Counted from the stretch's first letter, positions 31,262 through 42,705 are shown. The stretch: DNA of 64,000 nt from Odontesthes bonariensis (GCF_027942865.1 NC_134510.1:10692743-10756742), one strand, 5' to 3'. The notes: a model not told the origin generated them from the letters alone. Made by a program: numbers and translations.

Positions 31262-32644
31262 TTGAGTAACTACCCCAACACTGGTTATCATTTAAGATAC
31301 TTGTATTATGTCGCCAAGACGTGTTTTTCTTTTTATTGTCTATGTGTAGGGTCAGATAAACAGGTGAATGATACCCAGGCTCCGCCCTCGCAGTGACGCA
31401 ACACCTTTGGCTCTGCTACACTTACTCAGGCAAACTGCTCATTCAGGTGGATTCGAGTTCCCGAAAAAATGGGAACTCCATCCACTTTGTCGGGAAGCAA
31501 TCAACTTTGAGCAGCGCCAACGGCCCAGGGTAGAGGCGTGTTCAAGGTAGTGACATGGTTGAACTGCCACTCAACCCATGGATTGTACACGGAAGCGCTT
31601 CATTTAATATCAACATGGAGCAGCGTCAAGCTTTTGACACTGCTGTAGATGCTGTAATGAAAGTGTTCGACGGAAGATTCTCGTTAAAAATCGAGCAAAG
31701 AACAGCCCTTGAATCATTTCTTGACAGGAAAGACGTTTTCGCCTTGCTCCCTACTGGCTTTGGTAAGAGTTTAATCTACCAGTTAGCCCCGCTGGTAGCT
31801 AAATCATACGTCAGAGGAAAGAGTGGTGTGATTGGCTTAAGCTTAGGCACAGCCTTTTCTGGCCACAACCAGTAGCAACCCGAGGGAGGCCGGTTGACCA
31901 GGCCATTTCGAATCGTATTCGTTATGGTCTTGGTCAGACCAGAATCTCGAAGAGATTTGAAAGTCTATGTTAATCAGGCTAGGTGAATGACATCTCGAAT
32001 CCCTATACTGCACTCTTTAAGTCTGTGTCTGTCAGAGTTATATGTAAAGAAATAGTCAATTCTTGAGTGCACTCTATGACTTGCTGAATAAAATGTATAC
32101 CGTCTTTCTGTTGGGGGGAGCTCCCTCCATACATCAATCATCCCGAGCTCTGTCAACATGTGTCAGCAGGACACAGTTACTCTGGTGTGGGAGCAGATAT
32201 CTTTAATGTGTTAGAGGAGTCTAGCTTACATTGTAGCTGCATATTCCAGTCTCCTCCACATATTAAAACCCCAGTGGCTTCGGAAGCAATCAAACCAAAA
32301 ATTTCTCTAATACAGGAATTATCCTTGCCAGGTGGTACATACACATTAACTAGTGTGACCTCTTTCTGTTTAAGGAACCCCTAGATTTCAGAAACCACTT
32401 GGAAATTCACTCTATTACGAATCATTATTGCTACCCCTCTTTTTCTCCCTTTCTTATAACATGAGTAGAATGTATTTCTAAAACCATATTTTTTTTAACT
32501 TTTCATTCTGTCGAGATGGGTCTCCTGCCAGAATATTACATGCAGTTTCTCTCTCTTCATCTTTGCAATAACCTTGCCTCACTTGATTGGATTGTGTAAG
32601 CCCTTTACATTGAGGGTAACTACCCTATATTCCTGACATTGCAT
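31262..32644 (-). mobile_element. L1-type LINE ORF2 endonuclease fragment
   Basis: Read on the minus strand from an ATG at 32,644: start QEYRVVTLNVKGLHNPIK, then LHVIFWQETHLDRMKS, LTELGMIDVWRELPPTERRY and HSRIDYFFTYNSD (endonuclease motifs). Beyond an inserted element it continues SPVYLTLHIDNKKKNTSWR to 31,262. This is the apurinic-type endonuclease domain of L1 ORF2. Several stops and small indels show decay; the reverse transcriptase is absent. A 610-bp element (31,372-31,981) has inserted within it, and collapsing one 9-bp repeat restores the HSPVYL motif. Confidence 0.85.
31372..31981 (+). mobile_element. small element carrying a RecQ-like helicase exon (copy 2)
   Basis: Starts TACCCAGG and ends CAGGCTA, flanked by a 9-bp direct repeat GGTGAATGA (31,363-31,371 and 31,982-31,990). 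The open segment from 31,615 reads MEQRQAFDTAVDAVMKVF, then EQRTALESFLDRKDVFALLP and TGFGKSLIYQLAPLVAK. This is the N-terminal part of a RecQ/SF2 helicase with a complete Walker A (TGFGKS). The remaining helicase motifs are missing. A decayed sister is at 6,417-6,950. Whether the helicase belongs to the mobile element or was captured is open. Confidence 0.7.
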
Positions 32645-33440
32645 TTATATCCACAGATAACACAGGTAGGGGAATGACATTGCAAGATAAAACAAGCCAG
32701 TAAATGGAAAAACTACCCTGTGTACAACTCTTGTTTCACAGGGTACTGAAAAAGATTTCAGGAAGCTGACGCAACGGAACGAGAATGCTACGTAGGTAAA
32801 TTGCTTGGCAAGAGGCTGTAGTATGCCCTCCACTTTAAGACTACTGCCGTGACATGCCCCAACAATTTCAGCAGGCATAAAAAGCTATTTGGGAGTTTTA
32901 AATGCTTTCGTCCAATTCCTTCAAATCAGATTTCCCTTTTCCATCACTGATCCGATCCATTACATTGCTCACCTAAGATCATTCTTTAAAAGGATGTCTG
33001 TACATACCTCGTCCGTTTGACTACACATAGCCCGCTGCTAAATGGACAACGAGGCACAAGAGGCAACATCCATAGTTCACAAAAATCAAAGGCTCCCTGG
33101 TGGTCTGCTGGCTAGGATTTGGTGTTTTCACTGTCATGGTGTAGGTCAGGAATGTTTTATTTATTTAGTCATCTATCAACTGTTTTTCTTGCAGGGCTAT
33201 GACACACTCACTCTTACTCAGGAATCTTTCTATTTCTCCCTGAAATAAGAGAGAAGTCTAAAGCGTGAAACTTGTGCTTGCTTGGATTCATTCTCCAGAT
33301 GCGCAGAATTGCTTTCATCTAAGGCTAAAATGTTCACAACTTCAGTACAATGCACTATGCCAATTAATTTGCCAGTTAGGAAGAGTTTACCACAGTGTTG
33401 CAACCTGTACCGTGTGCACTGCTTTCGGGTCCCTGATGGT
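32645..33440. other. no gene recognised
   Basis: Upstream of the L1 ORF2 start; could include L1 5' sequence, but no ORF1 motif is visible. Short reading frames here are unsupported. Confidence 0.4.
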
Positions 33441-33446
33441 CTAGTG

Positions 33447-35585
33447 CAGACCTGGGCATTGTACGGCCCCCGGGCCGCATACGGCCCCCGGGCCGCATAC
33501 GGCCCTTTGGTTGACTCTGACCGGCCCGTGTAAGGTTAATTGGAAATTACAAAATAAACATATTTTCTTATTTTACGTGATGCATGGACTGAAGCTGCAT
33601 TTTATTTTTATTTTGAAGTTGTTTTTTATTCACGTACATGATGATGTAAAACGTATATCGAGACATGCACATGATTGGATCGTTGTCACTAGCAAGTCAC
33701 AAGACGACTTTAGCCCTCAGAAATGTCTGCTCATGCTAAAAAAAGAAAGGTAGATGCCGAATGCAGGGTTTTCAACAAAAATTGGACTGCTAAGTATTTA
33801 TTTACTGAAGTCAGAGGTAAAGCCGTGTGTTTAGTTTGCGGGGAGCAGATCGCCGTGTTTAAGGACTACAATTTGAGTCAGCATTAGGAGACGAAACACG
33901 CGGAGAAATTCAAGAACGTGACTGATGCTGAAAGGGCGCGGACATCGGAAGCTTTGCTAGCTAAACTGCAAAAGCAGCAAGGCTTTTTTACCAAGCTTCA
34001 CACATCCAGGGATGCAGCAACCAAGACCAGCTTTGTGATATCCCACAAAATCGCTAAAAACAGTAAGCCATTCTCGGAGGAGGAGTTTATCAAAGAGTGC
34101 TTGGTGGACTCTGCAGCACTAATATGCCCTGAACAAAAAGAAGCATTTGAGAAAGTCCCGCTCTCCAGGCGAACCATGACGAGAAGGGTCGAGGACATAT
34201 CGGGGAATCTGGAGCTTCAGCTGCAACGTGAAGTGGCAAGTTTTGACTTTTTCTCCTTGGCTTTGGACGAAAGCTGTGATGTCCGTGACACAGCCCAGTT
34301 ACTCGTATTTGTCCGCGGGATAACGCCGGACTTCAAGATTACGGAGGAGCTGGCAGCAATGCGGTCGATGAAAGGGACGACTCTAGGGAGCGATGTCTTC
34401 ACGGAGGTATGCGTGCATGGACACACTGGGACTGAAATGGGACAGACTGGCAGGTGTCACAACGGACGGTTGTCCAAATCTTACAGGGAAAAATATGGGA
34501 CTTTTAAAAAGTATGCAAGATAAAGTGACTGAAATCGACACAGATCAGAAATTGGTATTTTTGCATTGTATTATACACCAACATGTGTTGTGCAAGTCAC
34601 TGCTAAAAATTAACCATGTTATTGATGTTGTTACTAAAATAGTAAACTTCATTAGGGCACGGGCATTGAATCACAGACAGTTTGTCGCACTTTTGGAGGA
34701 CCATGAGTCTGAGCATAGTGACATCGGCTACCACACAGCTGTCAGATGGCTCAGCCTGGGCAAAGTGCTAAAAAGAGTTTGGGACCTGAAAACAGAGATT
34801 CAAGAGTTTTGTCAGATGAAAGGCAAAGACATCCCAGAGCTCTCAGATGAGGACTGTATGGCAGATTTTGCATTTTCTGTTGATGTGACTGCACTGATGA
34901 ATGAACTGAACACCAAACTGCAAGGCAGGGGCCTTTTTGTTCATGAAATGCACACCCTGGTGAAGGCTTTCATGAGAAAGATGCTGTTTCTTTCAAGCCA
35001 ACTGGAGAGCAACAATCTCACTCACATGCAAACCCTGAAAGAAGTCACACCATCAGCTGATCACCTCCACAGGTACTCATCCATGTTAGGAGCATTGCAT
35101 TGTGAGTTTTTAAGGAGATTTGAAGATCTCAGAAAAATCGAGGATGAAATGCACATGATTTCCTCTCCCTTTACCTGCAGTGTAGATAATGCACCCAGTG
35201 ATGTTCAGCTGGAACTCATTGACCTGCAGTCTGATGCAGTACTGGCAGAGCACTTTAAATCAGGATGTCTGCTGGATTTCTACTCTTCTCTCAAGGAGGA
35301 GAACTTTCCAAACATGAAGAGACATGCTCAGAAGATGTTGGTTCTCTTTGGCTCTACCTACATATGTGAACAAACATTTTCAATGATGAAGTTTACGAAG
35401 TCCAGGTATAGATCATCTCTCACTGACGACCATCTGTCAGCTGTACTTCGCATCTCCACCTCAGACATTCAACCTGACTTCGATGCACTTGTTAAAGGCA
35501 CAAAACTGAAATAGCAGATCGATGGAATTTTTTTATGGTTTTAAAATAAATTTAGGCCCCTGGATAGTCCTGATTAGGCCCAATA
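33447..35585 (+). mobile_element. hAT transposon with GTF2IRD2-like transposase
   Basis: The left end starts CAGACCTGGGCATTG and is followed by a duplicated GGCCGCATACGGCCC motif typical of this hAT group. The transposase gene spans 33,723-35,514. The right terminus matching the left end is not seen; sequence after an AATAAA near 35,546 drifts into unrelated DNA, so the 3' end seems lost. Confidence 0.75.
33723..35514 (+). pseudogene. hAT transposase, GTF2IRD2/SCAND3-like, nearly intact
   Basis: About 600 residues, close to full length for this family. The start MSAHAKKRKVDAECRVF leads to a BED-like zinc finger (CLVCGEQ then SQH-ETKH). Then come the RNase-H-like domain (FFSLALDESCDVRDTAQLLV, later DRLAGVTTDGCPNLTGKNMG), the ALNHRQFVALLEDH and AVRWLSLGKVLKRVWDLKTE blocks, and the C-terminal dimerisation region (STYICEQTFSMMKFTKSRYR). 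Two lesions are visible: an in-frame TAG at 33,885-33,887 inside the zinc finger, and a one-base frameshift near 34,405 between FTEV and the frame carrying ACMDTLGLKW. It is therefore probably inactive but recently so. Confidence 0.88.
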
Positions 35586-35614
35586 AACTATCACCACATT
35601 TGACTCGAATAGCC

Positions 35615-35661
35615 CGCCATTTGGCAAACCGGAAGTAGCAGACGACAGGTGCGTGACGTCA
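35615..35661 (+). promoter_or_regulatory. promoter-like region with YY1, ETS and CRE motifs
   Basis: A CGCCATTTG motif (35,615-35,623, YY1-like), CCGGAAGT (35,629-35,636, ETS-like) and a perfect palindromic CRE TGACGTCA (35,654-35,661) lie 38-84 bp upstream of an ATG at 35,699. This spacing suits a TATA-less Pol II promoter. Confidence 0.5.
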
Positions 35662-35698
35662 CGAGTGCCAGCTGCTGGAACAACCCCCAACAATCAAC

Positions 35699-35820
35699 AT
35701 GTCTGATACTAGTAGTTCTAGTAGCGAAGCCAGCAGTTTGCCAGACCTGGACAGCTTCTTCACGGCAAATTTCGATCCGAATATTGTTGATGACAATGAA
35801 GAGCCTGAAGAAGAAACGAC
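35699..35820 (+). CDS. truncated N-terminal coding segment, unknown protein
   Basis: From the ATG at 35,699 the frame reads MSDTSSSSSEASSLPDLDSF and continues with an acidic stretch to EEPEEETT, then runs directly into the tRNA array at about 35,817. The rest of the frame is tRNA sequence and is not meaningful. The Ser-rich, acidic opening recalls first exons of fish transposon-related or P2X7-like genes, but no domain is present. No splice donor is seen before the array, so the exon appears cut by the array boundary. Confidence 0.4.
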
Positions 35821-35840
35821 TGTGTCAGTCACACAGAAAT

Positions 35841-35912
35841 TCCTCGTTAGTATAATGGACAGTATCTCCGCCTGTCACGCGGAAGATCGGGGTTCGATTC
35901 CCAGACGGGGAG
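35841..35912 (+). tRNA. tRNA-Asp(GUC) copy 1
   Basis: 72-nt cloverleaf, anticodon loop CTGTCAC. One T-stem change (CCCAG in place of CCCCG) makes a mismatch, so this edge copy may be weak. Confidence 0.88.
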
Positions 35913-36343
35913 CAAATGGGCTTTTATCAGCTGCCTGCCACCAAGTAATGATTGTTTTGATACTCTCACCCATCTTCGGCCTAAATGTCAATAGCCCCCT
36001 TCAAATAGCCTAACATGAGGCCAGGTTTCTTCGGTCAAAAGCCCTTTCCCGTTTACTATGGTGTTAAGTGCAAACCAAGACCTTATAATCAACAATGTGC
36101 CTTTTGCTAATGAAGATTCTTATGCAACAAGTGTCTTGGCTGTTGTTTAACAGGGCTCCTGAGGCAAACAAAAAGTAGGCATAGCATTTGGAAGCAAGAA
36201 CTGTTCGGAAGTAAAGCGGCCACAATAATCTTTAAACAAGATGATGCAGTGGCAGAATAGCAATACGACATGGTATTGCTAAGCAAGGAGTAAACTTGGG
36301 TTGCCTTGCCAGAGAAAATCGTTCTCTAGGAGAAGTCTGCAAT

Positions 36344-36425
36344 GTCACAAGTGGGATTTGAACCCACGCTTCCAGGGGAGACTGCGAACTTAACGCAGCG
36401 CCTTAGACCGCTCGGCCATCCTGAC
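36344..36425 (-). tRNA. tRNA-Leu(AAG) copy 1
   Basis: 82-nt type II tRNA with long variable arm; anticodon loop TTAAGTT. An acceptor-stem G5-G68 mismatch and other edge-specific changes suggest decay. Confidence 0.85.
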
Positions 36426-36675
36426 TACTAAAAGAAATATTTGACGACACTGTCGGCGGGCCCAGGCATCATTCCAGCGAACATGTGGGTCTGCGTTGTG
36501 TTCGTGTTGAAGGGGAATATTGACGAGGCATGCAGCTTCATGGAAGACTCTCCTTCTGAGTGATGGGACTGTGATAGCAATTTTCCTGCACCTTGAAACG
36601 GGACACCAAAATCTTATTTCACTCCTTGGCGATAGTTGTCTTTTCGTCTGACGACTGTATCAATCACACAGAAAT

Positions 36676-36747
36676 TCCTCGTTAGTATAATGGACAGTAT
36701 CTCCACCTGTCACGCGGAAGATAGGGGTTCGATTCCCCGACGGGGAG
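36676..36747 (+). tRNA. tRNA-Asp(GUC) copy 2
   Basis: Intact anticodon GTC. A30 makes an A-C mismatch in the anticodon stem and A49 weakens the T stem. Confidence 0.9.
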
Positions 36748-37240
36748 AAAATGGGCTTTTATCAGCTGCCTGCCACCAAGTGATGATTGTTTTGATACTC
36801 TCACCCATCTTCGGCCTAAATGTCAATAGCCCCCTTCAAATAGCCTAACATGAGGCCAGGTTGCTTCGGTCAAAAGCCCTTTCCCGTTTACTATGGTGTT
36901 AAGTGCAAACCAAGACCTTATAATCAACAATGTGCTTTTGCTAATGATTCTGTCCTGCCCAAAGCACTGTAGAAGGTTGTGACAACACAGCTAGTTGAGC
37001 TGTGGTCAGAAGATTCTCATGCAACAAGTGTCTTGGCTGTTGTTTAACAGGGCTCCTGAGGCAAACAAAAAGTAGGCATAGCATTTGGAAGCAAGAACTG
37101 TTCGGAAGTAAAGCGGCCACAATAATCTTTAAACAAGATGATGCAGTGGCAGAATAGCAATACGACATGGTATTGCTAAGCAAGGAGTAAACTTGGGTTG
37201 CCTTGCCAGAGAAAATGGTTCTCTAGGAGAAGTCTGCAAT

Positions 37241-37322
37241 GTCAGAAGTGGGCTTTGAACCCACACCTCCAGGGGAGACTGCGATCTTAACGCAGCGCCT
37301 TAGACCGCTCGGCCATCCTGAC
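37241..37322 (-). tRNA. tRNA-Leu(AAG) copy 2
   Basis: Anticodon loop TTAAGAT (AAG). One T-loop change (TTCAAAG) relative to most copies. Confidence 0.9.
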
Positions 37323-37572
37323 TACTAAAAGGAATATTTGACGACACTGTCGGCGGGCCCAGGCATCATTCCAGCGAACATGTGGGTCTGCGTTGTGTTC
37401 GTGTTGAAGGGGAATATTGACGAGGCATGCAGCTTCATGGAAGACTCTCCTTCTGAGTGATGGGACTGTGATAGCAATTTTGCTGCACCTTGAAACGGGA
37501 CACCAAAATCTTATTTCACTCCTTGGCGATAGTTGTCTTTTCGTCTGACGACTGTGTCAGTCACACAGAAAT

Positions 37573-37644
37573 TCCTTGTTAGTATAATGGACAGTATCTC
37601 CGCCTGTCACGCGGAAGATAGGGGTTCGATTCCCCGACGGGGAG
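37573..37644 (+). tRNA. tRNA-Asp(GUC) copy 3
   Basis: T5 gives a T-G wobble in the acceptor stem; A49 in the T stem. Anticodon intact. Confidence 0.92.
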
Positions 37645-38137
37645 AGCTTGGTCTTTTATCAGCTGCCTGCCACCAAGTGATGATTGCTTTGATACTCTCA
37701 CCCATCTTCGGCCTAAATGTCAATAGCCCCCTTCAAATAGCCTAACATGAGGCCAGGTTGCTTCGGTCAAAAGCCCTTTCCCGTTTACTATGGTGTTAAG
37801 TGCAAACCAAGACCTTATAATCAACAATGTGCTTTTGCTAATGATTCTGTCCTGCCCAAAGCACTGTAGAAGGTTGTGACAAGACAGCTTGTTGAGCTGT
37901 GGTCAGAAGATTCTCATGCAACAAGTGTCTTGGCTGTTGTTTAACAGGGCTCCTGAGGCAAACAAAAAGTAGGCATAGCATTTGGAAGCAAGAACTGTTC
38001 GGAAGTAAAGCGGCCACAATAATCTTTAAACAAGATGATGCAGTGGCAGAATAGCAATACGACATGGTATTGCTAAGCAAGGAGTAAACTTGGGTTGCCT
38101 TGCCAGAGAAAATGGTTCTCTAGGAGAAGTCTGCAAT

Positions 38138-38219
38138 GTCAGAAGTGGGATTTGAACCCACACCTCCAGGGGAGACTGCGACCTTAACGCAGCGCCTTAG
38201 ACCGCTCGGCCATCCTGAC
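38138..38219 (-). tRNA. tRNA-Leu(AAG) copy 3
   Basis: Consensus cloverleaf with loop TTAAGGT; one change before the T stem (GGTGTGGG). Confidence 0.94.
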
Positions 38220-38469
38220 TACTAAAAGAAATATTTGACGACACTGTCGGCGGGCCCAGGCATCATTCCAGCGAACATGTGGGTCTGCGTTGTGTTCGTG
38301 TTGAAGGGGAATATTGACGAGGCATGCAGCTTCATGGAAGACTCTCCTTCTGAGTGATGGGACTGTGATAGCAATTTTCCTGCACCTTGAAACGGGACAC
38401 CAAAATCTTATTTCACTCCTTGGCGATAGTTGTCTTTTCGTCTGACGACTGTATCAATCACACAGAAAT

Positions 38470-38541
38470 TCCTCGTTAGTATAATGGACAGTATCTCCAC
38501 CTGTCACGCGGAAGATAGGGGTTCGATTCCCCGACGGGGAG
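38470..38541 (+). tRNA. tRNA-Asp(GUC) copy 4
   Basis: Same A30 and A49 variants as copy 2, marking a two-unit duplication. Confidence 0.9.
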
Positions 38542-39034
38542 AAAATGGGCTTTTATCAGCTGCCTGCCACCAAGTGATGATTGTTTTGATACTCTCACCC
38601 ATCTTCGGCCTAAATGTCAATAGCCCCCTTCAAATAGCCTAACATGAGGCCAGGTTGCTTCGGTCAAAAGCCCTTTCCCGTTTACTATGGTGTTAAGTGC
38701 AAACCAAGACCTTATAATCAACAATGTGCTTTTGCTAATGATTCTGTCCTGCCCAAAGCACTGTAGAAGGTTGTGACAACACAGCTAGTTGAGCTGTGGT
38801 CAGAAGATTCTCATGCAACAAGTGTCTTGGCTGTTGTTTAACAGGGCTCCTGAGGCAAACAAAAAGTAGGCATAGGATTTGGAAGCAAGAACTGTTCGGA
38901 AGTAAAGCGGCCACAATAATCTTTAAACAAGATGATGCAGTGGCAGAATAGCAATACGACATGGTATTGCTAAGCAAGGAGTAAACTTGGGTTGCCTTGC
39001 CAGAGAAAATGGTTCTCTAGGAGAAGTCTGCAAT

Positions 39035-39116
39035 GTCAGAAGTGGGCTTTGAACCCACACCTCCAGGGGAGACTGCGACCTTAACGCAGCGCCTTAGACC
39101 GCTCGGCCATCCTGAC
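39035..39116 (-). tRNA. tRNA-Leu(AAG) copy 4
   Basis: Loop TTAAGGT; T-loop variant TTCAAAG shared with copy 2. Confidence 0.92.
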
Positions 39117-39366
39117 TACTAAAAGGAATATTTGACGACACTGTCGGCGGGCCCAGGCATCATTCCAGCGAACATGTGGGTCTGCGTTGTGTTCGTGTTG
39201 AAGGGGAATATTGACGAGGCATGCAGCTTCATGGAAGACTCTCCTTCTGAGTGATGGGACTGTGATAGCAATTTTGCTGCACCTTGAAACGGGACACCAA
39301 AATCTTATTTCACTCCTTGGCGATAGTTGTCTTTTCGTCTGACGACTGTGTCAGTCACACAGAAAT

Positions 39367-39438
39367 TCCTTGTTAGTATAATGGACAGTATCTCCGCCTG
39401 TCACGCGGAAGATAGGGGTTCGATTCCCCGACGGGGAG
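39367..39438 (+). tRNA. tRNA-Asp(GUC) copy 5
   Basis: T5 and A49 variants shared with copy 3. Confidence 0.92.
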
Positions 39439-39931
39439 AGCTTGGTCTTTTATCAGCTGCCTGCCACCAAGTGATGATTGCTTTGATACTCTCACCCATC
39501 TTCGGCCTAAATGTCAATAGCCCCCTTCAAATAGCCTAACATGAGGCCAGGTTGCTTCGGTCAAAAGCCCTTTCCCGTTTACTATGGTGTTAAGTGCAAA
39601 CCAAGACCTTATAATCAACAATGTGCTTTTGCTAATGATTCTGTCCTGCCCAAAGCACTGTAGAAGGTTGTGACAAGACAGCTTGTTGAGCTGTGGTCAG
39701 AAGATTCTCATGCAACAAGTGTCTTGGCTGTTGTTTAACAGGGCTCCTGAGGCAAACAAAAAGTAGGCATAGCATTTGGAAGCAAGAACTGTTCGGAAGT
39801 AAAGCGGCCACAATAATCTTTAAACAAGATGATGCAGTGGCAGAATAGCAATACGACATGGTATTGCTAAGCAAGGAGTAAACTTGGGTTGCCTTGCCAG
39901 AGAAAATGGTTCTCTAGGAGAAGTCTGCAAT

Positions 39932-40013
39932 GTCAGAAGTGGGATTTGAACCCACACCTCCAGGGGAGACTGCGACCTTAACGCAGCGCCTTAGACCGCT
40001 CGGCCATCCTGAC
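39932..40013 (-). tRNA. tRNA-Leu(AAG) copy 5
   Basis: Consensus fold, loop TTAAGGT. Confidence 0.94.
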
Positions 40014-40263
40014 TACTAAAAGGAATATTTGACGACACTGTCGGCGGGCCCAGGTATCATTCCAGCGAACATGTGGGTCTGCGTTGTGTTCGTGTTGAAG
40101 GGGAATATTGACGAGGCATGCAGCTTCATGGAAGACTCTCCTTCTGAGTGATGGGACTGTGATAGCAATTTTCCTGCACCTTGAAACGGGACACCAAAAT
40201 CTTATTTCACTCCTTGGCGATAGTTGTCTTTTCGTCTGACGACTGTATCAGTTACACAGAAAT

Positions 40264-40335
40264 TCCTCGTTAGTATAATGGACAGTATCTCCGCCTGTCA
40301 CGCGGAAGATCGGGGTTCGATTCCCCGACGGGGAG
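40264..40335 (+). tRNA. tRNA-Asp(GUC) copy 6
   Basis: Array-consensus tRNA-Asp with all stems paired and an intact GGTTCGATTCC B box. Confidence 0.96.
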
Positions 40336-40828
40336 AAAATGCGCTTTTATCAGCTGCCTGCCACCAAGTGATGATTGCTTTGATACTCTCACCCATCTTT
40401 GGCCTAAATGTCAATAGCCCCCTTCAAATAGCCTAACATGAGGCCAGGTTGCTTCGGTCAAAAGCCCTTTCCCGTTTACTATGGTGTTAAGTGCAAACCA
40501 AGACCTTATAATCAACAATGTGCTTTTGGTAATGATTCTGTCCTGCCCAAAGCACTGTAGAAGGTTGTGACAACACAGCTAGTTGAGCTGTGGTCAGAAG
40601 ATTCTCATGCAACAAGTGTCTTGGCTGTTGTTTAACAGGGCTCCTGAGGCAAACAAAAAGTAGGCATAGCATTTGGAAGCAAGAACTGTTCGGAAGTAAA
40701 GCGGCCACAATAATCTTTAAACAAGATGATGCAGTGGCAGAATAGCAATACGACATGGTATTGCTAAGCAAGGAGTAAACTTGGGTTGCCTTGCCAGAGA
40801 AAATGGTTCTCTAGGAGAAGTCTGCAAT

Positions 40829-40910
40829 GTCAGAAGTGGGATTTGAACCCACACCTCCAGGGGAGACTGCGACCTTAACGCAGCGCCTTAGACCGCTCGG
40901 CCATCCTGAC
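40829..40910 (-). tRNA. tRNA-Leu(AAG) copy 6
   Basis: Consensus fold, loop TTAAGGT. Confidence 0.94.
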
Positions 40911-41160
40911 TACTAAAAGAAATATTTGACGACACTGTCGGCGGGCCCAGGTATCATTCCAGCGAACATGTGGGTCTGCGTTGTGTTCGTGTTGAAGGGG
41001 AATATTGACGAGGCATGCAGCTTCATGGAAGACTCTCCTTCTGAGTGATGGGACTGTGATAGCAATTTTCCTGCACCTTGAAACGGGACACCAAAATCTT
41101 ATTTCACTCCTTGGCGATAGTTGTCTTTTCATCTGACGACTGTATCAGTCACACAGAAAT

Positions 41161-41232
41161 TCCTCGTTAGTATAATGGACAGTATCTCCGCCTGTCACGC
41201 GGAAGATTGGGGTTCGATTCCCCGACGGGGAG
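41161..41232 (+). tRNA. tRNA-Asp(GUC) copy 7
   Basis: T49 gives a T-G wobble in the T stem; otherwise consensus. Confidence 0.94.
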
Positions 41233-41725
41233 AGCTAGGTCTTTTATCAGCTGCCTGCCACCAAGTGATGATTGTTTTGATACTCTCACCCATCTTCGGC
41301 CTAAATGTCAATAGCCCCCTTCAAATAGCCTAACATGAGGCCAGGTTGCTTCGGTCAAAAGCCCTTTCCCGTTTACTATGGTGTTAAGTGCAAACCAAGA
41401 CCTTATAATCAACAATGTGCTTTTGCTAATGATTCTGTCCTGCCCAAAGCACTGTAGAAGGTTGTGACAACACAGCTAGTTGAGCTGTGGTCAGAAGATT
41501 CTCATGCAACAAGTGTCTTGGCTGTTGTTTAACAGGGCTCCTGAGGCAAACAAAAAGTAGGCATAGCATTTGGAAGCAAGAACTGTTCGGAAGTAAAGCG
41601 GCCACAATAATCTTTAAACAAGATGATGCAGTGGCAGAATAGCAATACGACATGGTATTGCTAAGCAAGGAGTAAACTTGAGTGGCCTTGCCAGAGAAAA
41701 TGGCTCTCTAGGAGAAGTCTGCAAT

Positions 41726-41807
41726 GTCAGAAGTGTGATTTGAACCCACGCCTCCAGGGGAGACTGCGACCTTAACGCAGCGCCTTAGACCGCTCGGCCA
41801 TCCTGAC
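41726..41807 (-). tRNA. tRNA-Leu(AAG) copy 7
   Basis: Loop TTAAGGT; T-stem 3' side CACAC in place of CCCAC gives one mismatch. Confidence 0.9.
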
Positions 41808-42057
41808 TGCTAAAAGGAATATTTGACAACACTGTTGGCGGGCCCAGGCATCATTCCAGCGAATATGTGGGTCTGCGTTGTGTTCGTGTTGAAGGGGAAT
41901 ATTGACGAGGCATGCAGCTTCATGGAAGACTCTCCTTCTGAGTGATGGGACTGTGATAGCAATTTTCCTGCACCTTGAAACGGGACACCAAAATCTTATT
42001 TCACTCCTTGGCGATAGTTGTCTTTTCCTCTGACGACTGTATCAGTCACACAGAAAT

Positions 42058-42129
42058 TCCTCGTTAGTATAATGGACAGTATCTCCGCCTGTCACGCGGA
42101 AGATCGGGGTTCGATTCCCCGACGGGGAG
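42058..42129 (+). tRNA. tRNA-Asp(GUC) copy 8
   Basis: Array consensus; first member of a dimer repeat. Confidence 0.96.
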
Positions 42130-42623
42130 AGCTAGGTCTTTTATCAGCTGCCTGCCACCAAGTGATGATTGTTTTGATACTCTCACCCATCTTCGGCCTA
42201 AATGTCAATAGCCCCCTTCAAATAGCCTAACATGAGGCCAGGTTGCTTCGGTCAAAAGCCCTTTCCCGTTTACTATGGTGTTAAGTGCAAACCAAGACCT
42301 TATAATCAACAATGTGCCTTTTGGTAATGATTCTGTCCTGCCCAAAGCACTGTAGAAGGTTGTGACAACACAGCTTGTTGAGCTGTGGTCAGAAGATTCT
42401 CATGCAACAAGTGTCTTGGCTGTTGTTTAACAGGGCTCCTGAGGCAAACAAAAAGTAGGCATAGCATTTGGAAGCAAGAACTCTTCTGAGGTAAAGCGGC
42501 CACAATAATCTTTAAACTAGATGATGCAGTGGCAGAATAGCAATATGACATGGTATTGCTAAGCAAGGAGTAAACTTGAGTGGCCTTGCCAGAGAAAATG
42601 GTTCTCTAGGAGAAGTCTGCAAT

Positions 42624-42705
42624 GTCAGAAGTGGGATTTGAACCCACGCCTCCAGGGGAGACTGCGACCTTAACGCAGCGCCTTAGACCGCTCGGCCATC
42701 CTGAC
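42624..42705 (-). tRNA. tRNA-Leu(AAG) copy 8
   Basis: Array-consensus tRNA-Leu, loop TTAAGGT, complete GGTTCAAATCC B box. Confidence 0.96.

Noticed and set aside
36370-36400. Amino-acid-changing anticodon in tRNA-Leu copy 1 (loop TTAAGTT)
   Set aside because: The anticodon triplet is still AAG; only loop base 37/38 positions differ.
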